A stretch of 53,573 nucleotides of DNA, from the NCBI GenBank assembly GCA_964492545.1, contig CAZBKO010000003.1:1-53573 (forward strand). The letters are read 5' to 3'. The position numbers and the translations under genes were made by a program. The notes beneath the pieces were generated by a model that saw only the letters and a program-made list of their open reading frames with translations, was not told the origin of the DNA and made no database searches. Source of the stretch: RGIG1934 sp964492545 (lineage in GTDB: Bacteria > Bacillota > Clostridia > Lachnospirales > Lachnospiraceae). This document shows positions 24,385 through 33,029 of this stretch, one piece after another. Numbering within the stretch: position 1 is the first letter of the stretch; every line of letters begins with the position of its first letter.

Positions 24385-26412
24385 TTAATGATGAACCATA
24401 TGTGTGTCTATCTTAATTTCTCCCGGATAAAACAAACAATTTCCGTCTGCAATCAAATCAACTCCATCAACTGTTACATGTGCCAGACTTGATGGACGTA
24501 ATGTTAATTCTCCGATACTTTCAACGCATTCCAATCTCTCCAGCTTCTGAAAAATAACATCAAAATGAAGTGCTGCGCCAAATGCTTTATCCATATGTGC
24601 AAAATCCACCAGTTCTCTAATTGTATTATCAATTATTTTATCAGCATCAACATAATGCTCTTTAACACTGATTTTACCATATACATTTACAGGTGTATAT
24701 ACCGGTGATTGAAGCCGGATTATTGATCCCATAATTCTTCGTTTATCAAGGTTATCCATTATCATTTGCTTATATAAGCCTGGCAGTGACGGATGATTTT
24801 TTGCACTTTGTGGCTTTACAGCAATATGTATAATATTATCATCGCTTTTTCTATAAGCATTTACCTTATCTATACACAAAAATGGAGTTGCCATAACGGC
24901 ATCTACATAATCCTGTGCTCTAACAGCGGTGTAGCTGTTATTAACATCCTGTAAAAATCTATGTTCCACTTCATTTACTGACTCAAAATCACAACCATCA
25001 AAGCCTGCTACAGGATTAGTAAAAATAATATCACTCTCGTAACCAACAGGAGTAAATTCCTTTTCAGGCGGTATATTTCCCTCTATGCCTCTAGATATTG
25101 CAAACTGCCCCACGTAGACGGTACTTCCATGAAATCTTCCGCCATCATCTATGTATATTTTTCCATTTTTTCTATCGATATGATACCTAAAGCCTTCATT
25201 TCCCGGCATGTCCGGCAGCATATGAAAATACTCATTTTCACCATTTTTACCAGTTCTCTCAATAATTACAGAACAATTGGTTACCAGCTGACCCTTAAAT
25301 GGCAATTCCATATATTGATTATCGTATCCTTCTATTACACCTATTTTGCAAAGTGGCATTAGCGAATCGCTGTATGCTGCAATCATAACTTTTTTACATC
25401 CACCATCAAACTGATAACGAAACATACCATATCCATCATGTTCTATATGATATCTATCTTCATTGCATAAAGTATAACAATTTTTTTCTTCCTGCCATGA
25501 ATAAATTCTTGTGTACTCATTTTCCAAAATATCACTGTATACTGCTATTTCATCAAGTCCATCCACATATTCTTTTACAAATGACAAATTCTCCTGCTGT
25601 ACAACCTCAAATAATGGGCCTTCAATATAGTTAAGCTTCGGAGGTATATCATAATCCGGTTTGTCTAATACTGCCCTGATAACATAACCAGAGTGCTTTC
25701 CAACATCACACTTAATCAACTGGTTATCTCCCAAATCAAACCTGATAATTCCACTGTAGAGAAATCCCCAGGTTTCGTCCTTTACACTTATGTTTTGAAA
25801 ACCCTTTTCTGTATAACACTGCCAGTGAAGGGATACCATTTTATTTCCTTCACCAGGATTGTTTCTGTTAAATTCTGTCTGTAAATCCACATATATACTA
25901 AATTGTTTATCTATAGATTGAATTTCATCAAAAATCAAATTAAATTCCATATTTTTTTCAGGCTTATCAGAAAAAACTGAACATGAATAAATATTCTGCT
26001 TCTCCAATAATTCACTGAAATCTTTATTATTTGCAACAACATTAATAAGCTTTCCCTTAGATACCACAGTTGTCTTCTCACACTCAAATGGTAAATCTCC
26101 TATGCGAAATTGCTGGCCCTCAGGTAAAATAATCGTATCTTGATTATTTTTTGCACTAAGATATACTCTCGCTGCACTTCCCTCTTTAGGAAGAAATCCT
26201 GCCAACTTCATCAAAGCCGTTCTTCCTTCATGATGTTTCTTATTGATATAGCTTTCCTGTAACACATTTAATGCTGTAATATTCTCCAGCGTAGTTATTC
26301 CCGGATCAGATGGGTTAAAATTAGTCCATTCCGGAGCATACATAGATATTTTTCCGACAACCTCATCCATGTATTGTTCATATGTCTTTTCTTCTATCTG
26401 TCTTCTACCCAA
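24385..26412 (-). CDS. J-like baseplate wedge protein (second)
   Basis: Baseplate assembly protein of about 675 residues, similar in layout to the second J-like protein of PVC/Afp particles. N-terminal motif YAPEWTNFNPSDPGITTLENI and C-terminal VNEVEHRFLQDVNNSYTAVRAQDYVDAVMATP fit the baseplate J/putative baseplate assembly family. The likely start is the TTG at 26412, nine bases after AAAGGAGG; the frame stays open upstream to 26529, overlapping the previous gene, without ribosome-site support. It would join gp25 and the other J-like protein in the wedge. Confidence 0.82.
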   Translation of the reverse strand: MGRRQIEEKTYEQYMDEVVGKISMYAPEWTNFNPSDPGITTLENITALNVLQESYINKKHHEGRTALMKLAGFLPKEGSAARVYLSAKNNQDTIILPEGQQFRIGDLPFECEKTTVVSKGKLINVVANNKDFSELLEKQNIYSCSVFSDKPEKNMEFNLIFDEIQSIDKQFSIYVDLQTEFNRNNPGEGNKMVSLHWQCYTEKGFQNISVKDETWGFLYSGIIRFDLGDNQLIKCDVGKHSGYVIRAVLDKPDYDIPPKLNYIEGPLFEVVQQENLSFVKEYVDGLDEIAVYSDILENEYTRIYSWQEEKNCYTLCNEDRYHIEHDGYGMFRYQFDGGCKKVMIAAYSDSLMPLCKIGVIEGYDNQYMELPFKGQLVTNCSVIIERTGKNGENEYFHMLPDMPGNEGFRYHIDRKNGKIYIDDGGRFHGSTVYVGQFAISRGIEGNIPPEKEFTPVGYESDIIFTNPVAGFDGCDFESVNEVEHRFLQDVNNSYTAVRAQDYVDAVMATPFLCIDKVNAYRKSDDNIIHIAVKPQSAKNHPSLPGLYKQMIMDNLDKRRIMGSIIRLQSPVYTPVNVYGKISVKEHYVDADKIIDNTIRELVDFAHMDKAFGAALHFDVIFQKLERLECVESIGELTLRPSSLAHVTVDGVDLIADGNCLFYPGEIKIDTHMVHH

Positions 26413-26431
26413 TGCATGATTCCTCCTTTCA

Positions 26432-29332
26432 CTACTCTGAATAAATCTTATGCTTGCCATTTCTGATAACAATATCCAAACGACCCTCAAGCTTTTCAAG
26501 CTCACATTCATGGAAGCCTGTTTTGTCAATATAGCTTACTGTAATCAAAATATTCTTTATTGAAAATTTCTCTCTCATACCATTTATTTCCATTATCATT
26601 TGTGACTTTTTAGGAAGCACTCCTATATCCCATCCATTTCCTTTTCTTCCGTTAACCGGGTCAAGGAAATGTTTGAGTTTTTCCTCTATTAATGATGTTA
26701 TTGCAAAGGCATCTGAATCCTTGTCACTTTTAATCCATATTGTTGTGTTAATATTTACAAATAATGGCTCTAGGATATGAAAATTTTTCTTAGTTATTGA
26801 CATATCGCTCATGCTGAGCAAATGATTTTTTAATTCATTTTTGATTATCTGAAAGGAGCCTGCTCCATTACTATAATCGCTCATGAGAAGAACTATGTAA
26901 ATATGCGATTTTTTCTCATAACATGTCACTCTATATATTGTATCTGAATAGCTGTAAACCTCTCGAACATAATCATCCTCTGTTACCAGTCGACCATGGG
27001 CACTTATTAGCCCGGTTCCTCTGTTAAGCAGTTCATCATACTGCTCCATTTTACTTCCGCCAAATGCATCTATTGGATTTGCTATGTTGTCAACATACAT
27101 GATATTAGAAACTGTATCACTGATTGTTCCAACCGCTACATTTCCTTTCTCACCACTACAATAATGAGGAACGACTTTAAATGCAACATCTGTTGTATTC
27201 TTAGGAATAAGATTTCTTTTTTCATCACCAAATCTAATACATCCGTTATGCCTGTCCAAAACATATGCCCTTTTTTCATTTGACATGTAGAAATTATCAA
27301 CTTCCTTCCACAATACATAAAAGCCTCTAATTTCACCGAAATAATCGTATTCTATTTTTACTTGGTCAGGATTGTCAACCTGCATATTGAGCATTTGCAT
27401 ACGTGTGTGTTCTTTAACTTCGTTAACCCACAAATCCACCGATAGCAGCCTTCGACATTCAATATCAAAGGTCATATTACTTTCGCTATACTGGATATAA
27501 TATTCTTCTTCATCCTTTGTTTCGATATTCTGAACCTCAACGCCATTAAATCTTATGTCGCCAAAGCTCATGCCATTTTCAATTCCCTCTATGTATATAA
27601 AATAACGTGGCTGTCCGAACTGCGTTGATAACACCATATCTGTTGGAGGATAAAATACAATTGTGCCAGAATGTGAAAAATTATCTGTATTATCCTTTAC
27701 TTTAAGTCTGTTGATACCATTTTTACCATAATAATAAAACAGCTTTTCCTCAGATGAAATAGTCTTATCGTCATCCATTTTAAACCAAATACTTACAGGA
27801 CCTCCCTGCAGCTTTTTATCGAATCCCATAAACATAACATTTTGTCCGTGAGCATCATTTCCACTAAACAAACGTGTTGACATTCCTTTATTAATCATTT
27901 CTGTTACATCATTTCTTAAAAATCCCTCTATCTTCTCAATCTTCTGTGGGTTGAATGTGTTGTCCTCGTATCCATATGCCATGGTTAAATTCTTTATGGT
28001 TGGATAATGATGGCTGCATGGCTGCATATAGCAATTATCTGCCTTAAGAACTCTGATTCTTAGCACCCTTCCATCATACACTCCATCTTCCGAAGGCTCC
28101 CAATCCTCAGGGCATCTAAAGGATATTTTCCTATGACCATCACTTCCATTATCATGAAATATATCTGTATATATTTCCGTTCCATCAATTGGTCTAAAGC
28201 CTCTTTCAGTTTCGTATTCAAATATAACCTGATCTACATATACATCATATTTTGGAAGCTTATAGTCACTATATTTTCTTCTTTTAATTACCTTGAGGTT
28301 CGTGTCCCTGCTTTCAGACTGACCTATATCATGTAAATCATATTCAATATCGAATTCCATTGTGACTGTTGAGCCTTTTTTTGAAAAGCAGCTGTCACTT
28401 CCAATTATGCACTGCTCATACAGAGCTATTGTATCGCCAAATGGTGTGAAATTGTCTACCTTGCATTCTCTAACATCATTTGTGGCTATATCAGCCATCC
28501 TTTTATTGCCTTCTGCATAAATATCTACGCCCTCTATGAATACGCTTTCATCTATAGACTCATTTTGACGTATACATATTCCGCTAATCTCATTATCGCC
28601 TGTGGCAAACTCAATACTATTATTTACTATGCTATAGCTGTCTACAGAAGCCTCAATTCCATCGCCGAGATATATTAGTGAAAGCTTACCCTCCTCTATA
28701 TAACGAAGAAGCTCCTCCCCCTTCTCAAATCTGATAATAACCTTATCCTCATTGCCTTTAAAGGCAAATTCATGCCAAAAAATAATCTCATTTTTTAATT
28801 CATTTTCTTCTATATCACAAGTTATTTTTGCTGCTTTTGCTTTATTAATTTCTATGTATCCATTACCATTATAGTCAGGTATGTTAAAATTGCCTTTTAT
28901 AAGCCTGTACTCACTCATGGAATTCTTATACATTATTGTATCAATAACCGACTCTGTTATATATATACCTGCTACACTCTCAAAAATAATGTTTTCATCT
29001 TCTCCAAATGCTGAAAATCTGCTGTTTTTCTGGAGCATTATTCCCGGAATAACATTGTGCATCAGGTCTATCACTATAACAGCCTTAGCTGGTTTTGGTG
29101 GATTTAATGTTAGATTCAGAATATCAATAAATTCTTCATGGTACTGCTCTAACAGCTCTTCATATCTATTAATATTATCAACCATCTGGTCTATGAATAT
29201 CATTCCAATTGCTGTACCAATATCAGGCTTATGAAAATCAACATTCCACTGTGGTGTATATGACTCTGAATAAGCTTTAAATGTATTCATTAATTCAGTT
29301 TTTATTGATTCATTAATGGATTCTTTTTCCAT
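26432..29332 (-). CDS. J-like baseplate wedge protein (first, large)
   Basis: Protein of about 966 residues, the larger of two baseplate J-like proteins (Afp11/Pvc11-like by position). Recognisable segments are YTPQWNVDFHKPDIGTAIGMIF near the N-terminus and, in the C-terminal half, FGDEKRNLIPKNTTDVAFKV, DAFGGSKMEQYDELLNRG and VTEDDYVREVYSY, typical of J-family wedge proteins. The ATG at 29332 with GAGGAA upstream is preferred over 29344. It follows gp25, the usual order gp25-J-J-I. Confidence 0.82.
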   Translation of the reverse strand: MEKESINESIKTELMNTFKAYSESYTPQWNVDFHKPDIGTAIGMIFIDQMVDNINRYEELLEQYHEEFIDILNLTLNPPKPAKAVIVIDLMHNVIPGIMLQKNSRFSAFGEDENIIFESVAGIYITESVIDTIMYKNSMSEYRLIKGNFNIPDYNGNGYIEINKAKAAKITCDIEENELKNEIIFWHEFAFKGNEDKVIIRFEKGEELLRYIEEGKLSLIYLGDGIEASVDSYSIVNNSIEFATGDNEISGICIRQNESIDESVFIEGVDIYAEGNKRMADIATNDVRECKVDNFTPFGDTIALYEQCIIGSDSCFSKKGSTVTMEFDIEYDLHDIGQSESRDTNLKVIKRRKYSDYKLPKYDVYVDQVIFEYETERGFRPIDGTEIYTDIFHDNGSDGHRKISFRCPEDWEPSEDGVYDGRVLRIRVLKADNCYMQPCSHHYPTIKNLTMAYGYEDNTFNPQKIEKIEGFLRNDVTEMINKGMSTRLFSGNDAHGQNVMFMGFDKKLQGGPVSIWFKMDDDKTISSEEKLFYYYGKNGINRLKVKDNTDNFSHSGTIVFYPPTDMVLSTQFGQPRYFIYIEGIENGMSFGDIRFNGVEVQNIETKDEEEYYIQYSESNMTFDIECRRLLSVDLWVNEVKEHTRMQMLNMQVDNPDQVKIEYDYFGEIRGFYVLWKEVDNFYMSNEKRAYVLDRHNGCIRFGDEKRNLIPKNTTDVAFKVVPHYCSGEKGNVAVGTISDTVSNIMYVDNIANPIDAFGGSKMEQYDELLNRGTGLISAHGRLVTEDDYVREVYSYSDTIYRVTCYEKKSHIYIVLLMSDYSNGAGSFQIIKNELKNHLLSMSDMSITKKNFHILEPLFVNINTTIWIKSDKDSDAFAITSLIEEKLKHFLDPVNGRKGNGWDIGVLPKKSQMIMEINGMREKFSIKNILITVSYIDKTGFHECELEKLEGRLDIVIRNGKHKIYSE

Positions 29333-29361
29333 AATATTCCTCATTTCTGTAATACTGTGAA

Positions 29362-29745
29362 CTACAATTCTACAAGTACATTTTCATTTTCTTTGCTGTC
29401 TTTGACTGTATATTCTACATTGATAAATACTTTTTCTTCGTCGCTGTCATCTGCCAATGTTACCTTTACATTCTCGATTCTTGGCTCATTTCTTTTCAGG
29501 TCTCTCTCCACGTTTGACATCATCAAATTCAACATTGCCTGATTCTTATCCATAAATGTGAATTCCAATATGTTACAGCCAAATTCAGGTCTGATAAATC
29601 TTTCCTTCTTTCCAGTTGTAAGAATAATTCTTATGGATTCTTTTATGCTTTCATTATCTGCAACAGTTTCAAATCTACCTGTGGCCTTATTCACCTGCGG
29701 TGGAAATTTCATTCCAACAATGTGCTGTTTTCTATAATCTGCCAT
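29362..29745 (-). CDS. gp25-like baseplate wedge protein
   Basis: A 127-residue protein of the GPW/gp25 family. It contains MKFPPQVNKATGRFETVADN, SIRIILTTGKKERFIRPEFGCNI and the C-terminal VERDLKRNEPRI segment containing the E/R-rich core conserved in gp25 and T6SS TssE. It forms the inner wedge that contacts the sheath and initiates its polymerisation. CAGGAG precedes the ATG, and it follows the spike gene. Confidence 0.9.
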   Translation of the reverse strand: MADYRKQHIVGMKFPPQVNKATGRFETVADNESIKESIRIILTTGKKERFIRPEFGCNILEFTFMDKNQAMLNLMMSNVERDLKRNEPRIENVKVTLADDSDEEKVFINVEYTVKDSKENENVLVEL

Positions 29746-29773
29746 TAATTCTCACTCCTGTCATAAAATTCGT

Positions 29774-30583
29774 TTATCCAATCTTAATTAAAGAACCTTC
29801 AATTATTGTTGAATTACCACTAGATAGCTTGAGTCCTGAAGACCCCTCTATGGAAGCATTTCCACTGCTTACAGTGATTTTGCTATCTGTCTGCAGCTTA
29901 ATTCCATCTGATGCCTTTAATGTGAACTTGTTACAATCAATAGAAATTTTTCCATTTTCACCATTCATTGTAATACTAATATCACCAATTTCCATGGTCA
30001 GTTTTTTCTCAGATTTAATCTTAATTTCTCCTGTTTCCAGCTTCATTTCCATTGAATTTTTTTTCTCTTTATCTGATACTGATATAACCTGATTTTCGTT
30101 ATCCAGCTTCAATGAACACATTTCCTTAGAGGTTGATACGATAATCTTATCCTTCTCTCCCTCACCCTCAACATTATCCTTGATAGTAATGCTGTTTCCA
30201 TTCTTAGTTTTTATGCATTTACTCTGATTGTCTTCATCAGCCATCTGACTTAAAAACAAATCCCCATCCTGATGGACACATCCGATAATATATGGTTTTG
30301 CTATGTTTCCCTCTTCAAACGCTAAAAGTACCTGATCCCCAATTTCGGGAAGAAAATATACTCCCCACTTCTTTCCTGCGGATGGCATCGCTACTCTTGC
30401 CCATTGCAGTACATTTGCATCTGCATCTCTTACAGGAATCTGCACACATACACGCCCCGGCATTTCTTTGCTATACTTCTTTGCAACAATTCCTATTGTC
30501 ACACCGTTAAGCCTGTTATCTCCCATGTCAGTTTTAAGTATTTGTTTTTGCGCTACATCATCTATAATATCATACCAGCCCAT
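29774..30583 (-). CDS. Spike protein, gpV/VgrG-type
   Basis: Central spike of 269 residues. The first ~110 residues form a gp5-type OB-fold (NGVTIGIVAKKYSKEMPGRVCVQIP, ARVAMPSAGKKWGVYFLPEIGDQVLLAFEEGNIAKPYIIG). The rest is a repetitive beta stretch (TGEIKIKSEKKLTMEIGD, NASIEGSSGLKLSSGNSTI) consistent with a triple-stranded beta-helix needle. In this locus the hub (gpD) part is a separate gene just upstream, unlike the fused VgrG of T6SS. The DUF4280 protein would cap the tip. Confidence 0.9.
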   Translation of the reverse strand: MGWYDIIDDVAQKQILKTDMGDNRLNGVTIGIVAKKYSKEMPGRVCVQIPVRDADANVLQWARVAMPSAGKKWGVYFLPEIGDQVLLAFEEGNIAKPYIIGCVHQDGDLFLSQMADEDNQSKCIKTKNGNSITIKDNVEGEGEKDKIIVSTSKEMCSLKLDNENQVISVSDKEKKNSMEMKLETGEIKIKSEKKLTMEIGDISITMNGENGKISIDCNKFTLKASDGIKLQTDSKITVSSGNASIEGSSGLKLSSGNSTIIEGSLIKIG

Positions 30584-30592
30584 AGTCCCTCC

Positions 30593-32344
30593 TTATCTGT
30601 CACCGATTTTTGCCGCTTTCGCTGTAACTTCACATGTATATTCATTATTTGAACTAAATAAATGTTTAACCTCTGTTACATAAAATTCATTGTTCACAGG
30701 ATTACCAAGACCATCCAGCCCAATAAGGTTACCTGGCTTAAGTTCCGGCATTCCCTTGCTTGTACATGTGAGTGTTCCAAATCTATATGACATGTCCTCC
30801 ATAAGATATCCCGCTCTGTAATCAGCTTCCTGTTGATTTGCAACCGTTGGATCTATATAAATACGCTCGCTTTTCTTTATCAGCTGTTTTGCCTTATTTC
30901 CAATTGATATCTTATTGTTCCATTTCTTTTTAGCCTTAATTAGTTTAACTCTTTTTGGATCCATTCCTCTTACATGGATGCTTTCAACAAGTCCTGTCAT
31001 GTCGTATTCCACATTAAATTTTAGAACACCATGTCCAAGCTTTAAATCCATTAGCTTACCTGTTACCGCTTTTGATTTTCTAAATATAACTTTTCCACTA
31101 TCAATAAAGAATTCATAATTAAATTTTTTTGCTGCTCTCACTACAAATTCGTAATCACTTTCATTTACCATCTCTATGGTGGTTTCCTTTTCTTTCTCAT
31201 CTGTTGGAGCTGCAGGCATTTTTACCTTTTTATCAGGTGTAGCGCCTACATTCAGCTCCGTAATTATCTCATTACTTAACAGCTTTTGATATATAGAACC
31301 ATCAAATATACTTTCTACTGCCTCACCATAGCTTGATGCCTGAAGCTGTTTGGCATGATTGCCTGCCATCATTATAACCTTTACATCCATACATGTTATT
31401 TCAATATGTGGCATTTCGCCTTCTTCATAAGAGAAATTCACTCTCGATATGTATCCTCTGAATATGTTTTTGGCAATTTCCCCATAGCCTGTGTTAATCG
31501 CAACAGATGAACCTAACATAATGAATTTTTTTATCTCGTCTATAATAAATTCTTTCTTCGCTTTATCAAATGTATTGTAAAGTGAAAAATGTGCGGTTGA
31601 TGCTTCATATCCACTGGATAGCTCAACCTCCAAATCTGATACTACAATTCCTTTCTTATTTTCAGATATATCCTTTCCATTTATCTTTATTATTGATACA
31701 GGATTGCTGAAATCTCCATATTCTTTACTTAATTTTTCAAAGCTTGTGGATGGCTTTTTTTCCTCAACAGCCTCATCCTCATCTTCTTCTTTTTCTTCCT
31801 CTTCCCGTATGCCTACTGATACTTCTGCCCATATTGGATTGCCATTTATGTCGAACATGGTATACTGAACCTGCACACTGTCAAGCTCGCCACTGAATAG
31901 GATATCACCATAGTAAAATGTAACATTTCTTGTAATGTCTGATACCATAAGGGCAATTATTCCCTCTGCATCTTCTTTTACAGTGTTTTTTCCAAGTGTA
32001 TCAACAGCCTCAAATATCAATTTAAACGACAAAACGCTTTCATCATTTAATTCCACCGTTCCGCCACTGTCACCGGTTATCCCCGCTGCATCATCTTTGT
32101 CTGATATTTTGGCATGAGTTGTTATATTAATTGATTCAGGATTATACTGCACCTTGATAGGCTGATATCCATTTGCCTTCATATTGGAAGTTACCTGATC
32201 CTCACCGGTTAGTATATTTCCCATATTTTCAATTTTTTTTGTAATGTTGTCAATCATGGAAACGGATTGCTTTTCCTTTATTCTTGCAAAAATAATGGCT
32301 TTTTGAAGAATAACTCCATTGATTCTTTTACTAGATAATGCCAT
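30593..32344 (-). CDS. Hub protein gpD fused to an N-terminal tube-cap (CIS_tube-like) domain
   Basis: Protein of 583 residues in two parts. Residues ~40-180 (VQYNPESINITTHAKIS, LSFKLIFE, FSGELDSVQVQYTMFDINGN) are clearly paralogous to the next gene upstream (VQFNPAELKISASTKKS, LIFD, YEGKLYSVDVNYTMFNRDGS). After an acidic linker, the C-terminal ~380 residues are a gpD/late-control-D hub (INGKDISE, EITCMDVKVIMM, ADYRAGYLMEDMSYRFGT, KPGNLIGLDGLGNPVNNEFYVTE). In PVC/Afp the Pvc7-type adaptor and the hub are separate, so this is a fusion. The ATG at 32344 overlaps the preceding gene by 14 bases. Confidence 0.83.
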   Translation of the reverse strand: MALSSKRINGVILQKAIIFARIKEKQSVSMIDNITKKIENMGNILTGEDQVTSNMKANGYQPIKVQYNPESINITTHAKISDKDDAAGITGDSGGTVELNDESVLSFKLIFEAVDTLGKNTVKEDAEGIIALMVSDITRNVTFYYGDILFSGELDSVQVQYTMFDINGNPIWAEVSVGIREEEEKEEDEDEAVEEKKPSTSFEKLSKEYGDFSNPVSIIKINGKDISENKKGIVVSDLEVELSSGYEASTAHFSLYNTFDKAKKEFIIDEIKKFIMLGSSVAINTGYGEIAKNIFRGYISRVNFSYEEGEMPHIEITCMDVKVIMMAGNHAKQLQASSYGEAVESIFDGSIYQKLLSNEIITELNVGATPDKKVKMPAAPTDEKEKETTIEMVNESDYEFVVRAAKKFNYEFFIDSGKVIFRKSKAVTGKLMDLKLGHGVLKFNVEYDMTGLVESIHVRGMDPKRVKLIKAKKKWNNKISIGNKAKQLIKKSERIYIDPTVANQQEADYRAGYLMEDMSYRFGTLTCTSKGMPELKPGNLIGLDGLGNPVNNEFYVTEVKHLFSSNNEYTCEVTAKAAKIGDR

Positions 32345-33026
32345 TTCCTGCCTCTTTTCCAATCATCTGCTGACACCGTTCATCCCAGTAACTTTTTCCA
32401 TCTTCGTTTCTGCATAGCAGCTCCAAATCAACGCTGGCACGAATCGGGCTTCCATCTCTATTAAACATTGTATAGTTAACATCTACAGAATACAGCTTTC
32501 CTTCATATAAAAGATTTCCCCAGCTGAATCTTATATTTCTTAAATATGGATCCTTTATTGTCTCAATAAATTTATCTACCTTCGCAGCTAAATCATTTCC
32601 TTTTTTGAGTTTGTTGCTGATGTTATTGCCTATTACACCATCCTTCTCGTCAGACACGTCAAATATCAATGGAATGCTTACACTAACCTGTACTCCAAGG
32701 CTTCCATATTGTGCCTTTTTATGTTTTACATCTATTCCGGTTTGTGGTCTGCTTTTCTTGGTACTGGCTGAAATTTTCAATTCTGCAGGGTTAAACTGAA
32801 CCTCTAGCTGCTCTGTATCCTTCGCAAAATTACCGGTAATATCTGATATAATTGAATTCAAAGCATTTGTTGCCATTTTAGTTGCAGCGCTCTTAAGTTT
32901 ATCTGTTATTCCTGAAATACCACCACTAGAAACAGGTGAAGACATGGATTTCGTTTCCTCTTCCATTACTTCATCAACTGTACCCTTTTCAATTTCTATA
33001 ATAGCTTTTTCTTTGATATCAATCAT
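32331..33026 (-). CDS. Tube-cap/adaptor protein (CIS_tube family, Pvc7/Afp7-like without LysM)
   Basis: Protein of 231 residues. The conserved core QLEVQFNPAELKIS ... IRFSWGNLLYEGKLYSVDVNYTMFNRDGSPIRASVDLEL is that of the adaptor joining tube to spike hub in extracellular contractile systems. Most relatives end in a LysM motif; here the sequence stops after SYWDERCQQMIGKEAG with no LysM visible. The ~80 N-terminal residues are low-complexity. It overlaps the following gene, which carries a second copy of the same domain, pointing to a local duplication. Confidence 0.8.
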   Translation of the reverse strand: MIDIKEKAIIEIEKGTVDEVMEEETKSMSSPVSSGGISGITDKLKSAATKMATNALNSIISDITGNFAKDTEQLEVQFNPAELKISASTKKSRPQTGIDVKHKKAQYGSLGVQVSVSIPLIFDVSDEKDGVIGNNISNKLKKGNDLAAKVDKFIETIKDPYLRNIRFSWGNLLYEGKLYSVDVNYTMFNRDGSPIRASVDLELLCRNEDGKSYWDERCQQMIGKEAGNGII

Positions 33027-33029
33027 TTG

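Noticed and set aside
26325..26345. A third match to the structured element (GCTCCGGAATGGA on the minus strand).
   Set aside because: It lies inside the J-like baseplate gene, where it encodes APEWT of a conserved motif. The other arms of the element are absent, so it is a coincidence.
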